Below the pieces are notes generated by a model. The model was not told where the DNA came from, ran no database searches, and saw only the letters and a program-made list of their open reading frames with translations. Below, piece by piece: positions 1-6,626 of a DNA stretch of 17,048 bases (the stretch's first letter is position 1; the number at the start of each line of letters is the position of its first letter). The DNA is taken from NCBI GenBank assembly GCA_027069385.1, contig JALXER010000231.1:1-17048 (forward strand). Reading direction: 5' to 3'. Origin of the DNA: Paracoccaceae bacterium (lineage in GTDB: Bacteria > Pseudomonadota > Alphaproteobacteria > Rhodobacterales > Rhodobacteraceae). Both the position numbers and the translations under genes were made by a program.

Positions 1-2451
1 CGGATCAACCGCTGCCTGAAGCGGATGGATGAACGGATGCATGTCGGATGTGTTCATGTCATCCATTTCCTCCGGGCGTGCGGTCGGCAGCACGATGTCC
101 GAATAGACCGCGGTGGTCGACATGCGGAAATCGATACAGGTCAGCAGGTCGAGCTTGCCTTCGGGGCCTTCCGAATGCCACTTGGCCTCTTTGGGCAGCG
201 GCAGGCCGGCCTGTTCAAGATCCTGTGCCATCACGCTGTTTTCGGCACCCAGCAGGTGCTTGATGAAATACTCGTGCCCTTTGCCCGACGAACCCAGCAG
301 GTTCGAGCGCCACACAAACAGGTTGCGCGGCCAGTTTTCCGGGGCGTCCGGATCCTCGCACGACATTTCAAGCGCGCCGGATTTCAGTTGCTCGGCCACA
401 TAGGCGGCGGCGTCCTTGCCGGACTCCTTGGCGGCCTTGCCCACTTCAAGCGGGTTGGTTTTCAACTGCGGTGCCGAGGGCAGCCAGCCCATGCGCTCCG
501 ACCGGATGTTATAGTCGATCAGGTTGATATCCCAATCGCCTTCGGGTGCGGTGGGCGACAGGATTTCGCCGGCATTCAGGGTTTCGTAACGCCACTGGTC
601 GGTATGGGCGTACCATGCACTGGTAGAGTTCATGTGCCGTGGCGGACGCGCCCAGTCGAGCGCGAATGCCAGCGGGGTCCAGCCGGTTTGCGGGCGCAGT
701 TTTTCCTGCCCCACATAGTGGGCCCAGCCGCCGCCGGACTGACCAACCGCACCGCAGAAGATCAGCATGTTCATCACACCGCGATAGTTGCTGTCCATAT
801 GGTACCAGTGGTTCAGACCGGCCCCCAGAATAATCATCGATTTGCCGTTGGTTACTTCGGCATTGGCGGCGAATTCGCGCGCTACGGTGATGATCTGGTC
901 ACGCGGCACCCCGGTGATCTTTTCGGCCCATGCGGGCGTGTAGGGGATATCCTGATCGTAGTCGTTGGTCACATAATCACCGCCAAGACCACGGTCCAGA
1001 CCGTAATTGGCGCAATAAAGGTCGAACACCGTGGCAACATAGGCGTCGCTGCCATCGGCCAGTTTAACCTTTTTGGCGGGGATGTTGTGGGTCAGGACAT
1101 CGGGGTGGTCGCATTTGACAAAATGTTCGGTTGCCTGCCCGCCAAAGAACGGGAAGTCAACGCCGACCACCTTGTCATGATCCCCTTTGTTGATGAAGGT
1201 TTTCATCAGACGGGTATCTTTACCGGTGGCTTTTTCCTGAAGGTTCCATTCGCCGTCTTCGCCCCAGCGGAAACCGATAGAGCCGTTGGGCACCACCATA
1301 TCGCCGGTGGCCTCGTCAAAGGCGAGGGTTTTCCATTCGGGTTTGTTTTTCTGGCCAAGGTTGCCCTTGATATCGCTGGCCCGCAACTGACGCCCCGGAA
1401 TGAACCGGCCGTCTTTTTCTTCCAGATGCACAAGGATCGGAAAATCGGTGTACTGGCGGGTATAGTCGTCAAAGTATTTGACGGTGCGGTCCAGATGGAA
1501 TTCGCGCAGGATCACATGGCCGAACGCCATGGCAAGGGCGCTGTCTGTCCCGGCTTTGGGGGCCAGCCAGATATCGGCGAACTTGGTCGATTCCGCATAG
1601 TCGGGCGCGATGCTGACCGATTTGGTGCCCTTATAGCGGGCCTCGGAATAAAAATGCGCATCCGGTGTCCGGGTTTGCGGCACGTTGGAGCCCCAGACCA
1701 GCAGGAACCCCGAATTGTACCAGTCGGCCGATTCCGGCACGTCGGTTTGCTCGCCCCAGGTCATCGGGCTGGCAGGGGGAAGGTCGCAATACCAGTCATA
1801 GAACGACATCACCGTGCCGCCCATCAGGCTCAGGTAACGCGCACCCGCTGCATAAGATACCATCGACATCGCCGGGATAGGAGAGAACCCGAACACACGG
1901 TCGGGACCGTAGTTTTTGGTGGTATAGGCGTTGGCTGCCGCGTTGATCTCGGTGGCTTCGTCCCACGAGGCACGCACAAAGCCGCCCTTGCCGCGTGTAG
2001 AGGTATAAGAGGCGCGCAGGATCGGGTCGGCCTGAATGGCAGCCCATGCGGCCACCGGCTCCATGGTCTGGCGCATTTTGCGCCACAACTTCATCAAAGA
2101 TCCACGCACCAGCGGAGTTTTTACCCGGTTGGCGGAATACAGATACCAGCTATAGCTGGCACCACGCGGACAGCCGCGCGGTTCGTGATTGGGCAGGTCG
2201 GCGCGGGTGCGCGGATAATCGGTTTGCTGGGTTTCCCAGGTCACAATCCCGGATTTGACGTAGATTTTCCAGCTGCAGGACCCGGTGCAGTTCACCCCGT
2301 GGGTCGAACGCACAACCTTGTCGTGGCGCCAGCGGTTGCGGTAACGGTCTTCCCAGTCGCGGTTTTCGTCGGTGGTAATACCGTGGCCGCCCGCGAACTT
2401 GTCCTGTGTGTTGCTCTTCAGGAAATTCAGCCTGTCCAAAAGATGGCTCAT
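1..2451 (-). CDS. narG: Respiratory nitrate reductase alpha subunit NarG (3' end cut by window edge)
   Basis: This is the catalytic molybdenum subunit of the membrane-bound NarGHI complex, which reduces nitrate to nitrite on the cytoplasmic side using quinol electrons. The minus frame is open from ATG 2451 to base 1, giving 817 residues of a family usually about 1,240 long. The N-terminal [4Fe-4S] ligand set is visible: H51, C55 and C59 in HGVNCTGSCSW, and C94 in RGCPRG. The molybdenum ligand region SFYDWYCDLPPASP places the ligand Asp at residue 219. Later conserved stretches include GAGLNHWYHMD, SGGGWAHYVGQEKLRPQTGW and NTSDMHPFIHPL. A Shine-Dalgarno GGAGAAAG lies at 2456-2463. It is the third gene after narK1 and narK2, and narHJI are expected to follow outside the window. 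One oddity: RPEEM at 792-796 stands where E. coli NarG has TWYEK. Confidence 0.97.
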   Translation of the reverse strand, partial: MSHLLDRLNFLKSNTQDKFAGGHGITTDENRDWEDRYRNRWRHDKVVRSTHGVNCTGSCSWKIYVKSGIVTWETQQTDYPRTRADLPNHEPRGCPRGASYSWYLYSANRVKTPLVRGSLMKLWRKMRQTMEPVAAWAAIQADPILRASYTSTRGKGGFVRASWDEATEINAAANAYTTKNYGPDRVFGFSPIPAMSMVSYAAGARYLSLMGGTVMSFYDWYCDLPPASPMTWGEQTDVPESADWYNSGFLLVWGSNVPQTRTPDAHFYSEARYKGTKSVSIAPDYAESTKFADIWLAPKAGTDSALAMAFGHVILREFHLDRTVKYFDDYTRQYTDFPILVHLEEKDGRFIPGRQLRASDIKGNLGQKNKPEWKTLAFDEATGDMVVPNGSIGFRWGEDGEWNLQEKATGKDTRLMKTFINKGDHDKVVGVDFPFFGGQATEHFVKCDHPDVLTHNIPAKKVKLADGSDAYVATVFDLYCANYGLDRGLGGDYVTNDYDQDIPYTPAWAEKITGVPRDQIITVAREFAANAEVTNGKSMIILGAGLNHWYHMDSNYRGVMNMLIFCGAVGQSGGGWAHYVGQEKLRPQTGWTPLAFALDWARPPRHMNSTSAWYAHTDQWRYETLNAGEILSPTAPEGDWDINLIDYNIRSERMGWLPSAPQLKTNPLEVGKAAKESGKDAAAYVAEQLKSGALEMSCEDPDAPENWPRNLFVWRSNLLGSSGKGHEYFIKHLLGAENSVMAQDLEQAGLPLPKEAKWHSEGPEGKLDLLTCIDFRMSTTAVYSDIVLPTARPEEMDDMNTSDMHPFIHPLQAAVDP

Positions 2452-2476
2452 ATTGCTTTCTCCATTTTGTTCAAAT

Positions 2477-2510
2477 GGTGCCAGCGCAAAGAGGGGAAAG
2501 CGCTGGCACC
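2477..2510 (-). other. Perfect 11-bp stem-loop between narK2 and narG
   Basis: Arms at 2477-2487 (GGTGCCAGCGC) and 2500-2510 are exact reverse complements around a 12-base loop. The structure starts 17 bases after the narK2 stop and ends about 14 bases before the narG Shine-Dalgarno. No U-tract follows it on the minus strand, so it does not look like a normal intrinsic terminator. It may be an mRNA processing or stabilising element that sets narG levels apart from narK levels. That role is inference. Confidence 0.75.
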
Positions 2511-2526
2511 GCAGATTCGCGTTATT

Positions 2527-4143
2527 TTAGGGGTTTTTCACATACGCGTTGGGGCGCAGGTAGAACCACCAGTTAATGGCGATACAAACCGCATAGAATA
2601 TCGCGAAACCATATAGGGCATATTCAGGGTGTCCAGCCTTCAATTGCTCGCCGAACACTTTCGGGATGATAAAGGCACCATAGGCAGCCACGGCAGCCGT
2701 CCAGCCCAGCGCAGGGCCGGCCTGCTCTTTGTTGAACACCATGGCAATGGTCCGGAAGGTAGAGCCGTTGCCGATACCCGTAGCAGCGAACAGGATCAGG
2801 AACAGGATCATAAAGGGAATGAAGTAATCCTGCGGCGTTGCCGAAGCATAGGCCTGCTGGATGAAATACGCCACCCCGATTGCCGAAGCCACCATGATAA
2901 CCGAAATGATCTGGGTCACTTTGGCCCCGCCCATTTTGTCAGCGATCATGCCGCCGACGGGCCGGATCAACGCGCCGATAAACGGCCCCATCCAGGCATA
3001 CATCAGTGCCGAGGGGCCTTCGGGGTTGGGGGTGGAGTGGGTCAGCACGCCATCCACCACCAGATGCTGGAAGCCGAACACAACCTTGATCGTCAGGCCG
3101 AATGCCGCTGCATAACCGATGAAAGAGCCAAAGGTCATGGTATAGATCACGGTCATCGCCCATGTGTGCTTGTTGCCAAAAATCTTGTACTGGCGGCTCA
3201 GATTCTGGCCTACAGCGCCCGGGATCATTTTAAGCATGGCCACGGTGGCAATAATCACCAGCGGCAGCACGATCCATTTGGAAACGCCCCAGCCCGAGGT
3301 GGGCAGGCCACCTTCTACGCTTGGCAGCAACAGCCACAGGCCTGCGGCAGCGGCAACAAAGCCGATCAAGAGCATACCTGTGATAATGGCAAAGGCACCG
3401 ATCGGGTTGGGAATGTCCGGCGAAACATGCTCGTCACGGATGTTGTTCATGCCCAGCCAGCCAAACACCGCCAGCGGGATCAGGAGCAGCAGCCAGACAT
3501 AGCCCGCATTCTGGATATAGGTCACGGTGCCCGCGGGAATTTTCCCGATCAGGGTGCCCGAGGTGTTGACCAACTCGCGGCCTTCACCGCCAAACAGGGC
3601 AAAGGTCATGACCAGCGGAATGACGATCTGCATGGTGGTCACACCAAAGTTGCCAAGCCCCGCATTCATCCCCAGCGCATAGCCCTGGATTTTCTTGGGA
3701 TAAAAGAAAGAGATGTTGGACATCGAGGAACTGAAGTTCCCGCCGCCGATCCCCGAAAGGAAGGCCAGAATCTGGAACTGCCAGAGCGGGGTGTCCGGGT
3801 CGCTTAGGGCAAGACCGGTGCCCAGGGCGGGGATCATCAGCAGAGCGGTGGTGAAAAAGATCGTATTACGCCCGCCCGCAATGCGGATAAAAAAGGTCGA
3901 GGGAATACGCAATGTCGCCCCGGTAAGGCCGGCAATCGCGCCAAGGGTAAACAGCTGCGATTTTTCAAAAGCAAAGCCGAGGTTGATCATTTGTACCGTG
4001 ATAATACCCCAATAAAGCCAGACGGCAAAGCCGGCCAGCAGGCTCGGGATCGAAATCCACAGGTTGCGTGTTGCGATGGACTTGCCGGTCGAGGCCCAGT
4101 AGCCTTCGTCCTCAATGTCCCAGTTTCTTAAATCTTTTCCCAA
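2527..4143 (-). CDS. narK2: Nitrate/nitrite transporter, NarK2 type (E. coli NarK-like), with two extra membrane segments
   Basis: This major facilitator transporter most likely exchanges nitrate for nitrite across the inner membrane. It resembles E. coli NarK throughout: RNLWISIPSLL near the N-terminus, the substrate Arg pair at R79 (ATLRIPSTFF) and R394 (GALIRPVGG), and both nitrate signatures (GLGNFGVTTMQ from 163; ATGIGNGSTFR from 454). It is 538 residues, against 463 for E. coli NarK. The excess is mostly an insertion around 236-310 between the two halves, with two hydrophobic stretches (about 249-273 and 289-309), suggesting 14 rather than 12 membrane helices. The start is TTG at 4143, preceded by GAGGAG seven bases upstream; no ATG lies near the conserved N-terminus. 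It lies between narK1 and narG on the same strand. The antiport direction is inferred from family type. Confidence 0.93.
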   Translation of the reverse strand: MGKDLRNWDIEDEGYWASTGKSIATRNLWISIPSLLAGFAVWLYWGIITVQMINLGFAFEKSQLFTLGAIAGLTGATLRIPSTFFIRIAGGRNTIFFTTALLMIPALGTGLALSDPDTPLWQFQILAFLSGIGGGNFSSSMSNISFFYPKKIQGYALGMNAGLGNFGVTTMQIVIPLVMTFALFGGEGRELVNTSGTLIGKIPAGTVTYIQNAGYVWLLLLIPLAVFGWLGMNNIRDEHVSPDIPNPIGAFAIITGMLLIGFVAAAAGLWLLLPSVEGGLPTSGWGVSKWIVLPLVIIATVAMLKMIPGAVGQNLSRQYKIFGNKHTWAMTVIYTMTFGSFIGYAAAFGLTIKVVFGFQHLVVDGVLTHSTPNPEGPSALMYAWMGPFIGALIRPVGGMIADKMGGAKVTQIISVIMVASAIGVAYFIQQAYASATPQDYFIPFMILFLILFAATGIGNGSTFRTIAMVFNKEQAGPALGWTAAVAAYGAFIIPKVFGEQLKAGHPEYALYGFAIFYAVCIAINWWFYLRPNAYVKNP

Positions 4144-4150
4144 AGGTTCT

Positions 4151-4156
4151 CTCCTC
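4151..4156 (-). promoter_or_regulatory. Ribosome binding site deciding a TTG start for narK2
   Basis: On the minus strand the sequence reads GAGGAG, then seven bases, then TTG at 4143. The strong Shine-Dalgarno at good spacing supports the rare TTG start. The first internal Met lies beyond the conserved first membrane segment. Confidence 0.7.
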
Positions 4157-4167
4157 GGTTGGGTTTG

Positions 4168-4188
4168 GGCGGGCCGGACTGGCCCGCC
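4168..4188 (-). other. GC-only stem-loop between narK1 and narK2
   Basis: Arms at 4168-4175 (GGCGGGCC) and 4181-4188 (GGCCCGCC) pair perfectly over eight G:C pairs around a 5-base loop, in the 57-base gap between narK1 and narK2. No run of U follows on the minus strand. It could stall or protect exonucleases, or attenuate downstream genes. The function is not shown by the sequence. Confidence 0.7.
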
Positions 4189-4200
4189 GGTAAGGGTTGC

Positions 4201-5517
4201 TTAGTGGGGAACATCCGAAAGGTGGGTGTTCTTGGTCAGTTCGGGATGTGCGATCCTGTCCATCTTGCGGATGGCAAGGTGCATCCAGATCATGCTGACC
4301 GCTACGATCAGGAACATCAACATGAATACCACCGACCAGACGTGGGTAAGGTCGAGCAGAATACCAAAGGCGATCGGAAGAACGAAGCCGCCAAGCCCGC
4401 CGATCATCCCGACCAGCCCGCCAACGGCGCCCACATTCTGCGGAAAATAGACCGGAATGTGTTTGTAAACGGCGGCCTTGCCAAGGCTCATCACAAAGCC
4501 AAGGACCACGGTCAGAAAGACAAAGACATAAAGCGGTACGCCAAAGCTGAATTCAATCAGGCGAGGGGTGCCGTCTTCGTTCGGGATCCCCTGAACGGTA
4601 TAACTGGTTTCGGGGTAGCTCATGATAAACAGCACGATCAGCGACACGCCAAAGGTCAGGTACATCACAAACCGCGCGCCCCAGACATCGGCCATCCAGC
4701 CGCCAAGCGCACGAAACACCGAGCCGGGCAGCGAGTACATCCCGGCAAACAGCCCAGCCGAAGTCAGCGCAACGCCATAAGCGCCCACATAGTAGCGCGG
4801 CAGGAACGAGGCGAAGGCCACAAATGCACCGAACACAAAGAAATAGTAGGTGGCAAAGCGCCAGACCTGCATGTTTTTCAGCGGTTCAAGCTGTTTGAGC
4901 GCCGAAACGGGTTTTGCACCGGTTTTCTTTTGCTCGACGCGCACCGGGTCTTCCTTGGCAAAGACGTAGAAGGCAATGGCCATGACGATCAGCACGATGG
5001 CGTAAATCCGCGCGGTCTGTTGCCAGCCCAGAGCGACCACCAGAAACGGTGCGGCAAAGTTGGTTACCGCAGCGCCCACGTTACCGGCCCCGAAAATCCC
5101 CAGCGCGGTGCCCTGACGTTCGGCCTCGAACCAGCGGGAGACATAGGCAATCCCGATGATGAAAGAGCCACCGGCCAGACCAAGGCCCAGCGCGATCATC
5201 AGAAACACGGCGTAAGTCTGGACCGAAGAAAGCAGCCAGACCGAAATCGCGGTGATCAGCATTTGCAGCGGTAGCATGATGCGCCCGCCCAGCTGGTCGG
5301 TCCAGACGCCCAGAAAGATACGGCTAAGCGACCCGGTCAGCACCGGCGTTGCAACCAGCAGGCCGAACTGGGTTTCGCTCAGGCCCAGATCCTGCTTGAT
5401 CTTCACCCCGATGATCGAAAAAATGGTCCAGACCGCAAAACAAACCGTAAATGCAAGGGTGCTAAGCCCCAGTGCCCTGTACTGGTCGGTTTTGGTGACC
5501 CCTTCAAGATTATGCAT
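4201..5517 (-). CDS. narK1: Nitrate transporter, NarK1 type (probable proton-linked nitrate uptake)
   Basis: This is a 438-residue, 12-helix major facilitator protein of the NarK1/NasA type, thought to import nitrate with protons and so start respiration before nitrite accumulates. Substrate-site arginines are probably R66 (SLSRIFLG) and R269 (SVFRALGG). Glycine-rich nitrate signatures appear at about 140-150 (GIFGAGNVGAA) and in the GAVGGLVGMIGGLGGF stretch of the second half. ATG 5517 is chosen because AAGGAGGG lies eight bases upstream (5526-5533) and the protein then begins just before the first membrane helix. The frame stays open upstream to 5883, but that part crosses the promoter region and narR and shows no transporter features. 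It is first in the narK1-narK2-narG unit. In Paracoccus the equivalents of narK1 and narK2 are one fused gene; here they are separate. Confidence 0.93.
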   Translation of the reverse strand: MHNLEGVTKTDQYRALGLSTLAFTVCFAVWTIFSIIGVKIKQDLGLSETQFGLLVATPVLTGSLSRIFLGVWTDQLGGRIMLPLQMLITAISVWLLSSVQTYAVFLMIALGLGLAGGSFIIGIAYVSRWFEAERQGTALGIFGAGNVGAAVTNFAAPFLVVALGWQQTARIYAIVLIVMAIAFYVFAKEDPVRVEQKKTGAKPVSALKQLEPLKNMQVWRFATYYFFVFGAFVAFASFLPRYYVGAYGVALTSAGLFAGMYSLPGSVFRALGGWMADVWGARFVMYLTFGVSLIVLFIMSYPETSYTVQGIPNEDGTPRLIEFSFGVPLYVFVFLTVVLGFVMSLGKAAVYKHIPVYFPQNVGAVGGLVGMIGGLGGFVLPIAFGILLDLTHVWSVVFMLMFLIVAVSMIWMHLAIRKMDRIAHPELTKNTHLSDVPH

Positions 5518-5543
5518 TTCTCTGTCCCTCCTTACCAAGAAAT

Positions 5544-5565
5544 CCCCGACGGTTTTTCGTCCGGG
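5544..5565 (-). other. Imperfect stem-loop in narK1 leader
   Basis: On the minus strand, CCCGGACG and CGTCGGGG pair over eight positions with one G-G mismatch, around a 6-base A-rich loop. The structure lies about 10 bases upstream of the narK1 Shine-Dalgarno, so it would sit in the 5' untranslated region of the nar transcript. A role in translation or message stability is possible but unproven. Confidence 0.4.
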
Positions 5566-5610
5566 AATATAATTACGCTTGTAGGTGGCAGACTCGACAG
5601 GGGTAAGAAC

Positions 5611-5624
5611 TTGACCGATATCAA
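5611..5624. promoter_or_regulatory. FNR/NarR-type box in the narK1 promoter region
   Basis: TTGACCGATATCAA matches the FNR-family consensus TTGAT-N4-ATCAA at nine of ten fixed positions. It is centred about 100 bases upstream of the narK1 ATG, where an activator site for the nar operon would be expected. I do not see a strong -10 at the exact class II distance, so the transcription start is unresolved; TACAAG at 5578-5583 and TATATT at 5566-5571 (both minus strand) are weak candidates. Confidence 0.7.
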
Positions 5625-5724
5625 TTTTCAGAAAAAAAGGGTTAAAAATATTCGCACATTGAGATATGTCATCCCGTGCCAGGCGATGCGACAAGACGTA
5701 ACGCTGATTTAGGCAATAGCCCCA

Positions 5725-5754
5725 TTGACATTCCCCTCGTGCAGGCTTGATAAT
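5725..5754 (+). promoter_or_regulatory. Probable sigma-70 promoter of narR
   Basis: A consensus -35 TTGACA (5725-5730) is followed after 18 bases by GATAAT (5749-5754), five of six bases of the -10 consensus. The predicted transcript would start near 5761, about 20 bases before the narR ATG. The -10 overlaps the FNR-type palindrome at 5746-5761. Confidence 0.65.
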
Positions 5755-5761
5755 TATCAAG
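5746..5761. promoter_or_regulatory. Perfect FNR-family operator overlapping the narR -10
   Basis: CTTGATAATTATCAAG is a perfect 16-base palindrome that contains TTGAT-N4-ATCAA without mismatch. It covers the probable -10 of the divergent regulator gene and ends 19 bases before its ATG. Binding here should block polymerase, so the simplest reading is repression of narR by itself or by another FNR-family protein. A distal effect on narK1 is also possible. Confidence 0.8.
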
Positions 5762-5780
5762 TCACAAGGCGCGAGGGAAA

Positions 5781-6467
5781 ATGTCGATCCAACGTATTGA
5801 AGAGATTCGTAACATTCCGCTTTTTGCGGATATCGGGGATGAATCCTTTGCAACATTGACTCGCGGAGCCTATTTTCAGGCATTCCCGGCCAATATGGAA
5901 CTGATCACCGAAGGGGAGTCGGCGGACTTTCTGCATATCGTACATTCAGGTTGCGTAGAGCTGTTCAGCACATGGGCGGGCAACGAAACGACCATCACCA
6001 CCCTTTATGAAAACTCAACCTTCATTCTGGCTGCGACCATCAAGGATGCGCCCAACCTGATGTCGGCCCGCACCTTGTCCAAATCCGAGGTGATCATGCT
6101 GCCATCCGAAGACGTGCGCTGGGTGTTCGAGCGCGATCCGGCCTTTGCCATGGCCATCGTGGTAGAGCTGTCGCGCTGCTATCGCGCCACGATCCGCAAT
6201 ATGAAGAACCTGAAACTGCGCAGCTCGCTGGAACGGCTGGCGAACTATATCCTTAAACAGCATCACCGGCAGGGCGACACGCTGACCATTACCCTGCCCA
6301 TCGAAAAGCGCCGGCTTGCCTCTTATCTGGGTATGACGCCGGAAAACCTGTCACGCGCCTTCAAAAGCCTTGGGGCCCATTCGGTAAGAGTTGACGGGCA
6401 AAAAGTGACGATCGGCGATATCGATGCCCTTAACCGCTTTGCCAAACCCGACGTACTGATTGATTGA
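5781..6467 (+). CDS. narR: Crp/Fnr-family regulator, NarR-like
   Basis: This 228-residue transcription factor is divergent from the nar operon, as in Paracoccus, where NarR activates narKGHJI in response to nitrate or nitrite. Residues about 10-115 form the cyclic-nucleotide-like sensor domain, about 120-145 the dimer helix, and about 150-215 a winged helix-turn-helix. The recognition helix contains PENLSRAF, keeping the E188-x-x-S191-R192 pattern that reads TTGAT-type half sites. Only two cysteines occur (C58, C133) and there is no N-terminal cysteine cluster, so it should not carry the FNR iron-sulphur cluster. GAGGG precedes the ATG at 5773-5777. A perfect FNR-type operator covers its own probable -10 element. 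A haem-binding Dnr/NnrR-type NO sensor is the main alternative, but the location favours NarR. Confidence 0.85.
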   Translation: MSIQRIEEIRNIPLFADIGDESFATLTRGAYFQAFPANMELITEGESADFLHIVHSGCVELFSTWAGNETTITTLYENSTFILAATIKDAPNLMSARTLSKSEVIMLPSEDVRWVFERDPAFAMAIVVELSRCYRATIRNMKNLKLRSSLERLANYILKQHHRQGDTLTITLPIEKRRLASYLGMTPENLSRAFKSLGAHSVRVDGQKVTIGDIDALNRFAKPDVLID

Positions 6468-6516
6468 GCCACGCATAAATCCGGCAGGGATACGCTTTGC
6501 CCCGCGAGACCCATCG

Positions 6517-6592
6517 TGGTGCTGCTGAGAGGACTCGAACCTCCGACCCCATCATTACGAATGACGTGCTCTACCAGCTGAGCTACAGCAGC
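6517..6592 (-). tRNA. trnT: tRNA-Thr (anticodon CGU)
   Basis: The 76-base minus-strand sequence folds as a standard cloverleaf. The acceptor GCTGCTG pairs with CAGCAGC, the D arm is GCTC...GAGC, and the anticodon stem encloses the loop TTCGTAA with anticodon CGT. The T arm contains GGTTCGAGTCC, and discriminator A is followed by an encoded CCA. It reads ACG threonine codons. It lies 34 bases downstream of pdxA on the same strand, and its 3' end faces the nar locus. Confidence 0.96.
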
Positions 6593-6626
6593 ATTGCGCT
6601 GCATGTATCAGCGCGGGCAGGGCAGT

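Noticed and set aside
25..2616. Very long open frame (863 codons) on the plus strand opposite narG
   Set aside because: Its codons are exactly complementary to narG codons, so it stays open because narG avoids TTA, CTA and TCA codons in high-GC DNA. The translation is rich in His, Arg and Gly with no recognisable domain, while narG is unmistakable.
2776..2810. Short repeated CAGGATCAGGAA-like units in narK2
   Set aside because: They encode ordinary hydrophobic residues of a membrane helix; codon repetition explains them.
2629..3807. Long plus-strand open frame opposite narK2
   Set aside because: It is the antisense shadow of a clear transporter gene. The protein is His- and Gln-rich with no domain, and no ribosome site supports it.
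4159..5274. Long plus-strand open frame opposite narK1
   Set aside because: It has the same codon alignment as narK1 read in reverse, and a composition typical of antisense shadow frames.
5518..5883. N-terminal extension of narK1 by 122 residues
   Set aside because: It would cross the FNR boxes and the start of divergent narR, lacks transporter features, and the strong Shine-Dalgarno fits ATG 5517.
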